Shown: positions 1-11,277 of the stretch, piece after piece
How the letters are laid out: the number at the start of each line of letters is the position of its first letter
Position numbering within the stretch: the stretch's first letter is position 1
From: Arion vulgaris
Lineage: Eukaryota; Mollusca; Gastropoda; Stylommatophora; Arionidae
Direction: 5' to 3'
NCBI GenBank assembly: GCA_020796225.1
Contig: CM036755.1
Coordinates: 15,129,317 to 15,193,316 of the forward strand
Length of the DNA: 64,000 bases
Made by a program: the position numbers and the translations under genes
The notes under the pieces: generated by a model
What the model saw: only the letters and a program-made list of their open reading frames with translations
Told to the model about the DNA's origin: nothing
Database searches by the model: none

Positions 1-400
1 GCGCTGAGGCCATTATTTACGATGGCCGCGCCTTCACTATGGGAGGGGGACATTTTCTTCCATATGGCATGAGAACAGCAATGTTTCTCCTGTGTTCAGA
101 CGTTGTTTGCCTGTACCATTCCACCTAGTTTCACATAATCCCAAGATGCTAATCCCGTTGTATTTCATCTCATTTACAACATGTGCTGACTTTCCCATTT
201 CATACATACTTCTAACATTCCAGGTGCCAATTCTGGAGCTTTTCCTAGGTGCAAGGAAGATAATCTGCGGTGCATGATCCTTGCGGCTTTCTCTACATAG
301 CTTCATACCGCTTCTAGGGATCGCGAGAGAGAGACATATATCTCTTCTAGAAGAGCTTCCTTTCTTCTTGGTTGGCACAGTTATTATTTTATTTTTATGT
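1..400 (-). pseudogene. RTE-type LINE, apurinic-like endonuclease N-terminus (fragment)
   Basis: The minus strand encodes the start of an RTE-clade retrotransposon polyprotein. The endonuclease motif IGTWNVRSMYEMGKSAHVVN is followed by LGLCETRWNGTG, whose E is the metal-binding glutamate of the exonuclease-endonuclease-phosphatase fold. The reading frame is lost just after HMEENV. A neighbouring frame continues with HSEGAAIVNNGLS, the expected next segment of the family, so there is a small indel near position 45-55. The rest of the element lies beyond the left edge. It is a dead copy and not a host gene, although such ORFs are often mis-annotated as craniofacial development protein 2-like. 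Confidence 0.85.
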
Positions 401-439
401 GATTTGTTTATGGTTGGTTGGATTTTGTGGCTAAAATTT

Positions 440-545
440 TCTACTTGATAGAGTAGCCAGCCTACCCACCTTAGTCATCTCCTACGACATGCCTTGTAGG
501 TCGCAGTGCCGCTATTCTTTGCTCCCTTGCACCCGGCAACACACG
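440..545 (-). repeat. Conserved SINE-type core domain in the leader of the RTE copy
   Basis: Read on the minus strand, this stretch contains GGCATGTCGTAGGAGATGAC preceded by AAGAATAGCGGCACTGCGAC. It closely resembles the conserved central domain of widespread molluscan/metazoan tRNA-derived SINEs (MetaSINE-like; recalled from memory). Related stretches occur near 9.8, 59.6 and 60.35 kb. Here it sits directly upstream of the RTE endonuclease frame, so it may be part of that LINE's 5' leader and not an independent SINE. Confidence 0.6.
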
Positions 546-1547
546 GGCGTGTTGGCCATACATACATACAAATATAAGTGAACTCTTTGCAGATTATTCA
601 GGTATTTTATGAAGTTTATTTTGTGTGTTTTTTGAAGGCTTAAAGCATTCTCAACCTAACAGTGCCGTCTTTTTTGTATTTATGTCAGAGCGTATTAGTC
701 AATAAACCTAAAAGAGAATTAACTCCTAAACCATTTTATTGGCTCCAATCACTGGTTAGAACCAATGACTGCATTTGTTACAAAGAAGCAAAGGTCAAAG
801 AGGTCAAAACATAATTTTGCGCAGAACTGCAAGCTTGTATCTTGGCATCGAACTGGTCCCAGATATAGACAGTTGAAGAGGATTTGTAAAATGTAAGTAT
901 TTTCTACTTCTGCCTACACACTTAGATGTCAACTCGCACATTATCTAAAGTCATCATTGCCGTGGTCTTCATAAAACTCGATATTTCTGCAACTGAAATT
1001 AATAATGTTTCCTGTGTGAGTGTGTGGCCGCCTCAGCGCCTGCTGGATTTATTCATAGTCGTCATATTATTATTATTTTTTTATATCATGTTTTATGTCC
1101 GAGTTCTCTCACTAGTCACTCATGATTCAGTTCATGATTTTTCATCATTTCATATAAATAATATTTTAACCTTTAAAATGTAGGCTTTCTTAGTCTTGTC
1201 CTTACGTTTTAGAGTGGACAAGTGACACAATATGTTGTTTTCTTTGGCGTGTGCAGTTCCGACATTTATAAGATGTTCGTCTATTATTAACTCTTGTGCC
1301 GTGCAGTAACTTTCAGTAAGTAAGGGTTTTCCTGTCCTGCCGTGGCCATTTTCAGAATATTTTATGTAAATTATAACTTCTTTGCAATATTGTCTGCATA
1401 AACAAGCTTATTTTGAAAAGAATGATAAGAAAATCAATGAGTAATAAGAATAAATTCAGTTTTTTTATGATTTTATTCTAACAAAGATGAATACAGTAAC
1501 TTTCAGTAAGTGACTGTAAGTGTAATACACTCGAATACAGTCAGAGT
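546..1547. other. No gene or element recognised
   Basis: AT-rich non-coding sequence. The only structure I see is a 16-bp direct repeat, AGTAACTTTCAGTAAG, near 1306 and again near 1496. Confidence 0.5.
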
Positions 1548-1559
1548 GACTAGTGACCT
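1548..1559. repeat. Target-site duplication, left copy (12 bp)
   Basis: GACTAGTGACCT occurs here and again at 6042-6053, exactly bracketing the LINE at 1560-6041. Confidence 0.9.
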
Positions 1560-4500
1560 TCTTCTTCTTCTTCTAACCAGAGCTGAGAGTTTTTACTCTT
1601 GGGCAGCCAATGCCAGTTTGTAGAATCTGCATGTGTTCTGTAATTGTGGGAGACTAGTGTAAAGGGTATTATGAACAGATGGGTGTGGTGGGAGGAGTTC
1701 TTGTCTAGCTTTATGCAGTCCAGGACATTCAAGCAAGATATGCTGTACTGTCTCACATGAGTGACTGCACTTTCTACAGTGTGGTAGGTGTGTGGGGTTT
1801 ATTCTGTGTAGGTGGTAATTCAGTCCAACATGTCCTGTTCTTAACTGAAAGATAGTGCTTTGATCTTTTCTTTGTAGCAGATTTATATTGTCCTTGGGGT
1901 TTGGTCTATTCATCTCTGCATACATGTCCCGACCAGTCGTCCCCATAGCCCATCGGTTCAGCCAATCTTCTCTGGAGTTGTTTTCAGAATCTGTTTTATA
2001 CTTTGTATGCTAACAGGTTTGTCTATTTGTGGTTTTGATGATCCCTGTTTGGCCAGATGATCTGCCTTGTCATTTCCTGGGATATTTGTGTGCCCAGGAA
2101 TCCACTGTAGAACGACATTAATATCAAAGGAGGAAATCAGATTGTGGATGACTAATGCCAATGACTGGATCTCGCTTGACTGATTCTGCTGTTCTTCTAA
2201 AGCTTGTAGTGTGGACTGTGAGTCAGTGAATACTATCATGTCTTGGACAATATTTTCTCCAAGTTCAAACTGCTGGTGGACTAGTTCTACAGCGGTCTTT
2301 ATGGCTATAATCTCTGCCTCATAGTTGGAACATATATTACCACAAGGAGCACAGTAACTATAGGTAGTTCCATCTGGATATTTCAGGTATATGCCGAAGC
2401 CAGCGTAAGTAGTGGCTTTGAAAGCTGAACCATCTGTGAAGGCATGGATAGAGGAAGTTGGATAACTGTCTATTGTCTCCAGTGCGCAGGTTTTTAAGAT
2501 CGGTGCAAGTGTTGCTTTGTTTATAGTTTTGTCAAGGAGGTATTTCTGGATTACTGGTTGTTTTATGTTTAGCCATGGTGGTGGGCCGGGCATCTTGTGA
2601 TCGGTTCTCTGTCAGTTGGGAGATGGTAGTGTTCTTGAGTTTTTCCCAACTTCCAGCAATGATTTTGCTGGATTCTTTGATTGGATTTCCACCTGTCAAT
2701 AGTTTGTCTGTTGGGATGATTTTTTTCTATTCTTTTATATCGCTCGACTGCTTCTATTAGTGCCCTTCGTCTCCTAATATCTAGTGGTTCGATGTTGGCG
2801 TCAATTTCAAAGCAGCAGTTGAGTCGTTCTCATTCCCCACATATAAACCTGAGACCCTGATTCTGCACTCTGTCCAGGGATGTTGTGATGTGCTCACTTG
2901 CTATAGCTTGGAGAGGAAGGCAGTTGTCCATTGTAGATCTTACATAGCCAAGATATAGTTGCCTAAGGGTGCTCTTGTCTGCACCCCAGGTGGTGCTACA
3001 AGTCTTTTAACCATGTTGAGTCTTTTAGATGCTTTTTCTTTATGTTGTTAATGTGTTCTGTCATCCTCAGTTGTTTGTCTAACTTGACTCCCAGGTAAGT
3101 CAGGGTTTTCCTCTTTTTCCAGTGCTCCATTCATTGTAAGCGAAAGGTTCTTTGAGTTGTTTTGGGGCTGCGGGAGAATGTAGTATACACAGTTTTCTGT
3201 TCATTGACTTTAAGCTTCCATAGGTTGCAATATGTTGAGATTATGGCAAGGGTTCTATTAAGTTTAGCCCGAGTTAGTACAGGGTATTTCTGCTTGTCCA
3301 TATTACAAGGTCATCAGCAAAAGGGCTTTCTGTGTGTTTAGAAGGGATGGGAGGTCATTGATGAAGATGAGGAAAAGGGTGCAGCTAAGGGCAGAGTCCT
3401 GTGGGAGGCCTTCCTCTAGTGTTCTCTTGGAGGACATTGTTCCACTAAAAGATGTTCCAATTGTCCTGTTTTGGAGAAAAGCTTGTATCCATTGTAACAT
3501 CTTTCCATGGATCCCCATATTGAGCATCTTCATCAAGAGGCCCTTCCTCCAGACTCTGTCATATGCTTGCTGTAGATCGATGAAAACCGCGGTTGTGTGC
3601 TTTTCATTCTGGAATCCATCAATTGTATTCTGCACAAAGTCTGAAGAGTTGGTCTTCTGTTCTGCAGCCCCTTCTAAACCCTGCCTGGGTATTATCAAGT
3701 GACTGGGTTTTTCAAGCCACCAATAAAGTCGGTTATTAACCATTCTCTCGCTAGCTTTCCTAAACATGAGGTCAATGAGATGGGCCTGTAACTTCAGGGG
3801 TCGTCTACTGGTTTTCCTTTCTTGAGGATGGGAGTGATATTGGCTGTTAGCCAAGCAGCAGGTATTTTGGCCTCTCTCCAAGTTCTATTTATAGCGAACA
3901 GCAATATCAACCTAGCCTTCTTGCCCATATGGCATAACATTTCATTCTTAATCTTATCTGGGCCTGGGGCTTTTCGAGGTTTTAGTTTTTCATTGCTGTT
4001 TCCATCTGCATAGACTAAATCTTGTTCAAATGCACATACATTCGCTACTGGTGCATTTTTTTACTTTAAAGATTTTCCATAAAGCTTTATCCAGCTGTTT
4101 TCTTCTTATGCTTCTGTTAACGCTAGCAAAGTGTTTGTTGAATATTTCAGCTTTCTTTTTGCATCTATGATGGTTTCATTGTTTCTTTTGATGGGTCTGG
4201 GATTTTCTTTCTTTCTAGTGCCTGTCAGTTTGTTTATCAGATCCATGCCTTGTGCCATCTTTATTTAGATCAAGTTTCTGACACGTGTCTTGCCACTTCA
4301 TCTTCTTTGCTGCTTTAATTAGAAGGCGAACTTTAGCAGTCAAGCGATTATAATTGGTTTATTAACTCGATTAGGTTCTTTTTCAGCTTGTTTCCTTGCT
4401 TTTCTTCTATCCATCACTGCTTTTTCTAGATCTTTGTTCCAGTATGGCTTATATTTTCTGGTGTTTCCATTTGGAATGGCCTTTCTTGCAGCTTCCAGTA

Positions 4501-6041
4501 TTTTACAACATATGTTAGCAAAGACAGTATCGATATTTCCAGTGAGGTCAATTTTGTCCATGCCTATGTTGGTCTGGTTCTCGAAGAGCGGCCAGTCTGC
4601 TTTTCTGAAATTCCAGAACTTTCTATTTCTATAGACTGAGCTTCTGAGTTGCTTGGTGGTAACAGAGATAAGTATGGGGAGATGGTCGCTCCCTATATCA
4701 TCCAAGACAGTGATAGTTGTTGCATCTATAATGTCAGCTGATACTATGGTAAGATCTGGTCTGCTAATTGTACCATGGGCTCTGTGTAGAAGTGTTGGTT
4801 TGGTTTCTGAGCTCTGCATTACCGTGAGGTTGGATGAGTTATACAGGTCTTCAATGTCTCTTCCTCTTTTGTTGTAATCTTTGTAACCTAGGGCTGGTGT
4901 GTGTGCATTAAAGTCTCCTGCAATAATTGTTCTGGTCTACATGGGTTCCTTGAATGGCTGGTCAGAGGTGTAGGTTGGTGGGCAATAGATGTTATGTACA
5001 GTATATCTCACTCCATCAAACCACACTTGGATGGTCTGGGTGTCTATGTTGTTGTGTGGTCTGTTGTGGACTTCTGCCTGCACATCATTTCTTATCAGTG
5101 TCATGAGTCCTTGACATCTGTTGCACTCGCATTTGTATTGGGTGTAACCTGTGATGTTAACTCCTCTTTGAGGTAAGATGGTTTCTTGTATAAGGACAAT
5201 GTGGACATTATTCTGTTGTAGAGTTCTTTCGAGCTCCATCTTTTATTCTGTAGTCCTGATATGTTTATCTGTAGTATATTAATGGACCCTTTACATATTT
5301 TCACACGGAGCGAGGGCTTCACTCGCGTCGCGACTCTTGTGACCGAGGCGACGTCCGAGCTCGTATCTAATATATTTGTGTTGTATTGGCATTATGTCTG
5401 GAGTTTTGTTGCGACAATTTCATCCCAAAGAGGTTGTCAGACATAGATCTCTAACTTGATCTGGGGCCCCTGGTAGTTTCGGGCAGATATGTGGTATCAT
5501 GGTGTCACTGGATCGAACTTGGGGGGAGCACATTTCACCGCTGTACAATCCCCGCTAGTCATAGGTGCACCATGCTTGCAGGCCTTTATCACTAGCTCTG
5601 GTTCTGGGCTATTCACTATGGCCGTGTCACGTCATGTGCATAGGTGTTTTGTGCATCTCCACCCATCCAGCTATTCCCTTCCAACACACAGAGTCCGTCT
5701 TCACCATGGGTCCCCGCAAGCAGTGTGACCTTATCTGGCTCGGTGCAATGCCAGTGTCTTATCACCTCTTGTCGCAACTGGGAAGGAAGTGGGAAAGGGA
5801 CATAAGGGAAAATGGGGAGGAGAAAATGGGGGGACGTGGGAGGGTTAAGCAGGATTACTCCCGCCCACTCATGTTGTTTAGCCAGTCAGCCGAGACTGTT
5901 GCCGGGGTGTGGCACGTGGAGCCAAACATGAGCTAGGTGAGAAGTGGGGACCAAATAGGATCATGACTATCCGTGGACACAACCAGGATACGGCTGTCAT
6001 TTTCCGTGAGGTACTAACCCCTACTTCTCACCCAACACCCC
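1560..6041 (-). mobile_element. Full-length Jockey/I-superfamily LINE (4.48 kb) with TSD
   Basis: This is a complete retrotransposon insertion on the minus strand, flanked by identical 12-bp repeats. Its 3' end (left side) is an AAG-repeat tail, seen as CTTCTTCTTCTTCT on the plus strand. Its 5' end abuts the right TSD with a GC-richer leader (about 5.5-6.04 kb). The order on the minus strand is leader/ORF1 remnant, endonuclease, reverse transcriptase, RNase H and C-terminal Cys-His domain. It is the same architecture and size as the element at 29691-34087. Several frameshifts make it inactive. It lies upstream of the first recognised NDRG coding exon. Confidence 0.9.
1593..5330 (-). pseudogene. 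LINE ORF2 remnant: endonuclease-RT-RNase H
   Basis: Broken polyprotein read right to left. The endonuclease is at about 5320-4600, with ILQINISGLQNK at the start, VLIQET, AGDFNAHTPALGY and the final IGSDHLPI. The EN-RT linker is at about 4600-4340. RT is at about 3880-3300, with motif A FIDLQQAYDRVW and motif B LPQDSALSCTLFLIFINDL. The catalytic PFADDLVIW is readable only after a one-base shift near 3310. RNase H is at 2593-1958 with all four acidic positions: FTDGS, NYEAEI, FTDSQS and GNDKAD. The C-terminal zinc-like domain is at 1946-1593, with HCRKCSHSCETVQHILLECP. The domain order is that of I/Jockey-superfamily LINEs with RNase H. It cannot make one protein because of multiple frame breaks. 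Confidence 0.9.
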
Positions 6042-6053
6042 GACTAGTGACCT
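6042..6053. repeat. Target-site duplication, right copy (12 bp)
   Basis: Exact copy of the 12-mer at 1548-1559. Confidence 0.9.
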
Positions 6054-6639
6054 AGTCTAGTACACTAGACAAATCACTAGTAGTAAAAGTGAAAACACAA
6101 TATGATAGTTTTGATAGCCACACTCACTCGATGAGTCAATAAATACTAGTATATAGTTGAAGTATATATATTATAAGTATAGTTTTTAGAAAGTACATTG
6201 AGATATTTATGTTAGTCTAACTTACTAAGTTAGTATGTCGAGGACTGTGTAGACTAGTGTGATCTAGTTCTGATTGGAACTATTCTTTATGAATGCCAAA
6301 TATAAATATGTGTCAACAATCTTTGCTGTCTCATCATTGACTTGATTGACCCTTTTTTTTTTGTTTCCATTAATTGTACCTGTTGTCACGGTGCACTCCA
6401 AATTAAGTAACCTTTCACTTATTAAACTCTGCTCATTCCTAAATATCAGCATGCACTAAAAATGATGACACTCTTTGCCTGAAATTATGCACTTTCACCC
6501 CTCAGCACCTTAATTGTTCTTATCTGTAATAAAAATTCTTAAAATTATTTTTTTTAGACCGCATCTATTCTCAGCGACTTTCACAAATTGTGTGCATGTA
6601 TGTATTGTATATTTATATAACATCTCTGATTATGTCCCC
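6054..6639. other. No gene or element recognised
   Basis: AT-rich sequence between two LINE insertions. Short ORFs here show no family motif. Confidence 0.5.
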
Positions 6640-7790
6640 ATTATGCACCTCTCTCTCTTTGCCTTTTACCCGGATTGAACAACTCATGCCAAGTCTTCCT
6701 ATCTCTAGCTATCTCTTGCAGCTCCCTCCAACTCTTCTTTATATTGTTGATCTCCGCCTTCAAATCTCATCTCCATGTATTTCTCGGCCTCCCCTTCTTT
6801 CGCTGTCCATACGGGTTCCAGGCAAGGACCTTTCTTGTTATATTCCCACGGTTTTGCAATGTGTGTCCTATCCAGCGCCAGCGTCTTTTTTAACCTGTTC
6901 GTTCACTGAAATCTGTCTTGTTCTCTCCATAAGTTCCTCATTTGCGATCCTATCATACCATCTTATTCTCTCTATTCTGCGCAGACACCAGTTGATGAAT
7001 GTTTGCAATTTATGTGCTATTGTTTTAGTTGATCTCCATGTTTCTGACCCATACAGTAGAACTGCTTTAACATTAGAGTTAAATATCTGAATTTTTGTTC
7101 TAGATTTGATTTCTTTAGACTTCCATATGTTTCCCAGTGCAATGAAAGCACCTCTTGCCTTCTGTATTCTTATTTTAACATCTCTATCTGTTCCACCCTC
7201 TGTCTACGTTGCTGCCCAAATATGTGCATGATTATACCTCTTGAAGTGGGATTTCACCCAGGAGATCAAAGTTTTCGTTTGCTTGGTTAATTCTCATTTA
7301 CCTTGTCTTTCCCTTATGAATGTTCAGCCCTAGTTGCTGGGACCTTTGATTCAATGTGTTTAGCTTATCCTGCATCTGATTTTGTGTATGTGACAGAAGG
7401 GCTATATCATCAGCTAAGTCCAGATCTTCTAGTTGCTCTGTCAGAGTCCATTGGATTCCATTTCTGGTGTTAGTTACTGTGGTCTTCATAATCCAGTCTA
7501 TTGTCAGTAAGAACAACAAAGGTGATAAAAGACATCCCTGACGCACTCCTGTTTCTATTCCCAAAGTGTCTGTTAGTTTACCTTCATGAAGAACTCTACA
7601 TTTCATATCTGTACATGTTGCTCTTATTAGGTTAATAATTTTCTGTGGGATTCCATGTCTCATCAATTTCCAAAGTGTTTCCCTATCAATACTGTCAAAA
7701 GCCTTCTCATAATCCACAAATCCGATATAAAGTGGGGATTTCCATTCAATACTTCTATATTGTTCTATTCCATTATGCATAATAAAAAAG
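6640..7790 (-). pseudogene. RTE-clade LINE, 5'-truncated (RT to 3' end), family A
   Basis: The minus strand carries RT motif A FVDYEKAFDSID, motif B GVRQGCLLSPLLF and motif [11 protein letters not shown] within the open stretch 7780-7298. Degenerate frames to about 6640 continue with the typical RTE thumb and tail ([22 protein letters not shown]). The N-terminal endonuclease is missing and the copy ends abruptly near 7790. Related pieces are at 9120-9510 and 40559-40910. The RT catalytic motif is intact but the frame is broken downstream and upstream sequence is lost. Confidence 0.88.
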
Positions 7791-8009
7791 TAAAAGATTA
7801 CAAATTACATTTGAGCTGTTGGAAAGTGTAAATATATAGTAAACCAGGATATGTCTAGATTTGTTGACATTTAATGAACTGTATAAGAATTAAATTGAGG
7901 TGCATTTTTTCCAGAATTAATGTTTTATCATCTGGATAATCGCAATGTTTTTAAAGAATATTTTAATCACAGTATTTACTGGTTCTCCTCCTTCCTTTCG
8001 CTTGCTTGA

Positions 8010-8700
8010 AATATTGTCTATATATTCAATGTTGTCTTCCGTATAAATTTCACTGTGTTTTGTAGCTCACACAGAGGCCTGTGCAGTTTTCTCAACAGTG
8101 TTGTTTCATGGCCAGTGAGTTTGCCTGAATATGTCACACTCATGGCAGTCTTGAAGTATTTCATCTGAATTCTGGGATGCCTGTACACATGGCTGAATTG
8201 CCAATCTTGAATTTTTTATACATGTGGCTGCGGGGTCGATAGTATTTTGTTCCACAGAATGGCAACCTATTCAAATCTGCTCATATGTTGGTAGTCACCC
8301 TGAGTTTTTTCTGGTGGTTTTTCTGATTTAGTCATCCTTTCTTTTGGTGATGGGTAACTGGTACATCGGCTTGCTTTCATGCAACACCTTCCTTGACCAG
8401 TTGATCTGCTGTTTTATTTCCTGACATTCCACAGTGAAAATGTGTCCATTACAAAACAACATTGCACTGGTTGCACCAGTTGAGATGGTAAGATATATAG
8501 ACCAGCAGTTTTATGGACTGAGGAGCTTGGATTGCTGATTTCATGTCTGTAAAACAACAGGTTGGGAATAAAGTTTGTTGTTCAGCAGTTTATGAGTTGC
8601 TACATTGATTGCCTGAATTTCTGCATCATAGTTCTGACAGAATTTCCCCTTTGATACATTTCTCTGTTTTTTGGATACTCTAGTACCGAAGTGCATGAGT
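8010..8700 (-). pseudogene. Degenerate LINE 3' end: RNase H plus C-terminal domain
   Basis: Minus-strand frames show the end of an RNase H domain (SGNKTADQLVKEG, with the final catalytic Asp) and, further 3', LCELQNTVKF, which matches the C-terminus of the Jockey-like family seen also in the patch at 10490-10700. Several stops are present. Confidence 0.65.
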
Positions 8701-8727
8701 TCAAATTCAGATCATATGGTTCTATTC

Positions 8728-8850
8728 ACGAGTGCATGTTTTTCAGAGATCCCTATGATTGTTGCAGGAACTATAAATTTTGATTTTTGCAATACTCTCG
8801 ACATGTAGTGTGCCATTTCCATGGAGAGGAACCAAGCCTTATAAGGTAAA
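8728..8850 (+). repeat. 5'-truncated copy of a tRNA-derived SINE
   Basis: The stretch from CACGAG through CAGAGATCCCTA and GCAATACTCTCGACA to GTGCCATTTC aligns by eye with the body of the SINE at 52400-52640. The tRNA-like head is absent. Confidence 0.6.
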
Positions 8851-9119
8851 ACGCTGCGTAGTGAAGTGAATCATTCGTATTTGGGTATTCTATTTACCCC
8901 TTATATTATAACTATTTTACACTGTATGCTCCAGCGTTAGCAACAATAAGGTTTTGCAAAATAGCAAAGATTTATGTTTAGGGTCATTCAAGTTTGGAAT
9001 GGTAAACAAAAGGAACAACTCTGAGAAATGGATATCTAACTAAAACGTTGCTGTGCATATGATGTATACTATATAAAATGCAAAGTCCATTTGTGCCATT
9101 TTGATAGTATTACAATAGC

Positions 9120-9510
9120 CTCCCATATGACCTTTTAACCCCAATTGGGGCATATGCCCTCAACCAACTCATGCCAAGTCTTCCTATCTTTAGTTATCTA
9201 CTGCAGCTCCTTCCAGCTCTTCTGTATATCATTATCTGCCTGCAAATCTCTTCTCTATGTATTTCTAGGCTTCCCTCTCACTTTCCCTGTGAGTGCCAAG
9301 AAAGGGCCTTTCTTGTTATATTCCCCACGGATTTTCTCGGGGCGTGTTCTATCAAACGCCAGCATCTTCTCGTCACCCTTTGGTTCACTGGGATCTGCCA
9401 TATTCTTTTCATAAGCTCCTCATTTGTGACTATCATACCATCTGTCCCTCTATTTTATGCAGACACCAGTTGATTGGAGTTTGCAGTTAGAGTTATTGTT
9501 TTAGTCATTC
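9120..9510 (-). mobile_element. RTE family A, 3'-terminal fragment
   Basis: The plus strand reads CAACTCATGCCAAGTCTTCC and onward, matching the 3' part of the RTE at 6640-7790 (about 6690 onward). On the minus strand this is the coding tail and 3' end. Too short and broken to encode anything. Confidence 0.75.
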
Positions 9511-9769
9511 TATATTTGCTCTATTATTATGCGTAATGTGGCTGTCTTAGCAGCCCAGGCTCTAATTGGTAAAAAACCTGCATTTTCATCTCACTAGGAT
9601 GATCCTGCTTATTTTTATCTACCTGGGACAGACAGCTTCTTCTTCCAACGCTCCATTTCGACCACTTGTTAACCACTCTGTGTGATTTGTATGTGATCTG
9701 AGCCTAAGTGATTGTACGTTGTGCCAGTTATGCACCTACAAGTAGGCCAGCACATTCAATTCCTTTTAA

Positions 9770-9885
9770 GCTTTTTATTTACTAGGGTAGCTTCCCTAGG
9801 TCCTACATCAGTCGTCTTGTATGTCGCAGTGGTACTATTCTTTGCTTCCCTTGCGAGTCCGGCAAGGTCCGACAGACAGCAACAT
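9770..9885 (-). repeat. SINE-type core domain copy with internal deletion
   Basis: Shares TGTCGCAGTGGTACTATTCT and TTGCTTCCCTTGCGAGTCCG with the module at 440-545. It lacks the CCTACGACATGC segment, as if a small deletion had occurred between CGTC and TTGT. Confidence 0.55.
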
Positions 9886-10259
9886 TTTGCCACTATATGA
9901 TATCTGACACCATACTACAATATAATTCAGTAGCTGTAGTACTATAAATTGGGATTTTTTGTTTGTAGAATCCTACTATAGTTCCAAAATTCGTGATCAC
10001 ACTAAGGTTTAATTTGTACGAATTCTACCTGATGCATACCAGTAATTTTTTGCAAGCAGTCTTATATATCCCACGACCTTACGATTACATGTTTAACTAA
10101 TTGGTAGGTAGCTTGGTTGATGCAAAAACGTTTTTTGTTATATAATTTTGAATAAGCACAACACAATGACCATCAAAGCTTAGGATTTACAGTAATACAC
10201 AAAATAGTGGCGAATGATTGCAAAGATGTATCCCTATTACATATTATAAAAAGCAATGT
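9886..10259. other. No gene or element recognised
   Basis: AT-rich spacer with no motif that I can assign. Confidence 0.5.
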
Positions 10260-10489
10260 GACAATGTAAAAAGCCAGAACATCAAAAACATTCACAGTAG
10301 ACTCAGGAGTTAGACAGGGATGTGTGCTCTCCCACTGCTGTTTATAACATACATGGACAACATAAGTAGAGAAGCAGGAATAGAGGAAGAATATAATATT
10401 TCAGAACTTTTATTTTCAGATGACCAAGTGCTGATTGCAGAAAACAAAAAATATCTCCAGAACCATTTGAGCTTAGTTAACATCAATCA

Positions 10490-10700
10490 GAAAGCCACAA
10501 ATACCAACACAAGACGATTACTATAATATGAGCAGATTGGAGCAAGTTGTCATTCTGCGCCTTAGAACAGGACAGAATCGGCTCCGCAGCCACATGTATA
10601 CATACTTCAAGACTGCCCCGAATATGATACACGGAGGCAAACTCACTGACCTAACGAAACAACACTCGACAGAAAACTACACGGACCTCTGTGTGAGCTA
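10490..10700 (+). mobile_element. Patch of Jockey-like LINE C-terminus replacing RTE sequence
   Basis: Plus-strand frames read VVILRLRTGQNRLRSHMYT and, after a shift, LHGPLCELQKT. This is the C-terminal domain of the LINE family also seen at 8010-8700 and 25830-27000. Compared with the intact RTE at about 45578-45605, a short RTE stretch is replaced by this roughly 200 bp piece. No clear TSD is visible. Confidence 0.65.
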
Positions 10701-10988
10701 CAAAAGACAGTGAAAATAAATATAATAAAGACAGAGACAATGGCAATAAATAGACAACCGGAAAACCTTACAATAAAACTCCAGAACGTATACATAAAAC
10801 AAACAATTGAGGCCAAATACTTAGGAGCAATTTTCACAGCAGATGGAAGTATCGATAGCGAAATCAGCAATCGTTGCAAAAAGCTAACCAGGTACTGGGA
10901 CAGTTAACATCACTGTTGTCACATAAAGAGATACCGCTAACAACTAAAACAAATCTCATAAGAACTATTTTCTGGCCAACACTATGTT

Positions 10989-11277
10989 TCAGTTTCTGTT
11001 TGGAATATCTTCATTGCACTTCGGACATGTCCATAGATGCTCCGATCTCCTTCGCAATATCTCCAACAGCGTCCAGCGACTGACCGTACCATTTCTATTT
11101 TGATTGATGAGCCGACTCGTATACCTGTTGTACTGTTCTTTTCTTGCCACACCAATCTTCAAACCCAGTTCTCGCAATCTAGTAGTTGACGTGGATTGGT
11201 TTAGATGGTCTTCTCTGCGGCCACGCTCTATGAGGGCGTTCACAATGTCAGCTCTGTCCATTGGCTGGTCCTCTGAT
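10989..11277 (-). mobile_element. I-like LINE 3' fragment (289 bp) with 11-bp TSD
   Basis: AACACTATGTT is present at 10978-10988 and again at 11278-11288. Between them the minus strand encodes an I-like LINE C-terminus (DRADIVNALIERGRR, then [19 protein letters not shown]). This is the Cys-Cys tail motif seen at 43.9 kb and 61.1 kb. The insert begins within the coding tail (5'-truncated) and ends just after the stop codon with no long A tail. It interrupts the family C RTE. Confidence 0.85.

Noticed and set aside
1..378. Host craniofacial-development-like gene
   Set aside because: This is a common misannotation of RTE endonuclease N-termini. The frame breaks within 115 codons.
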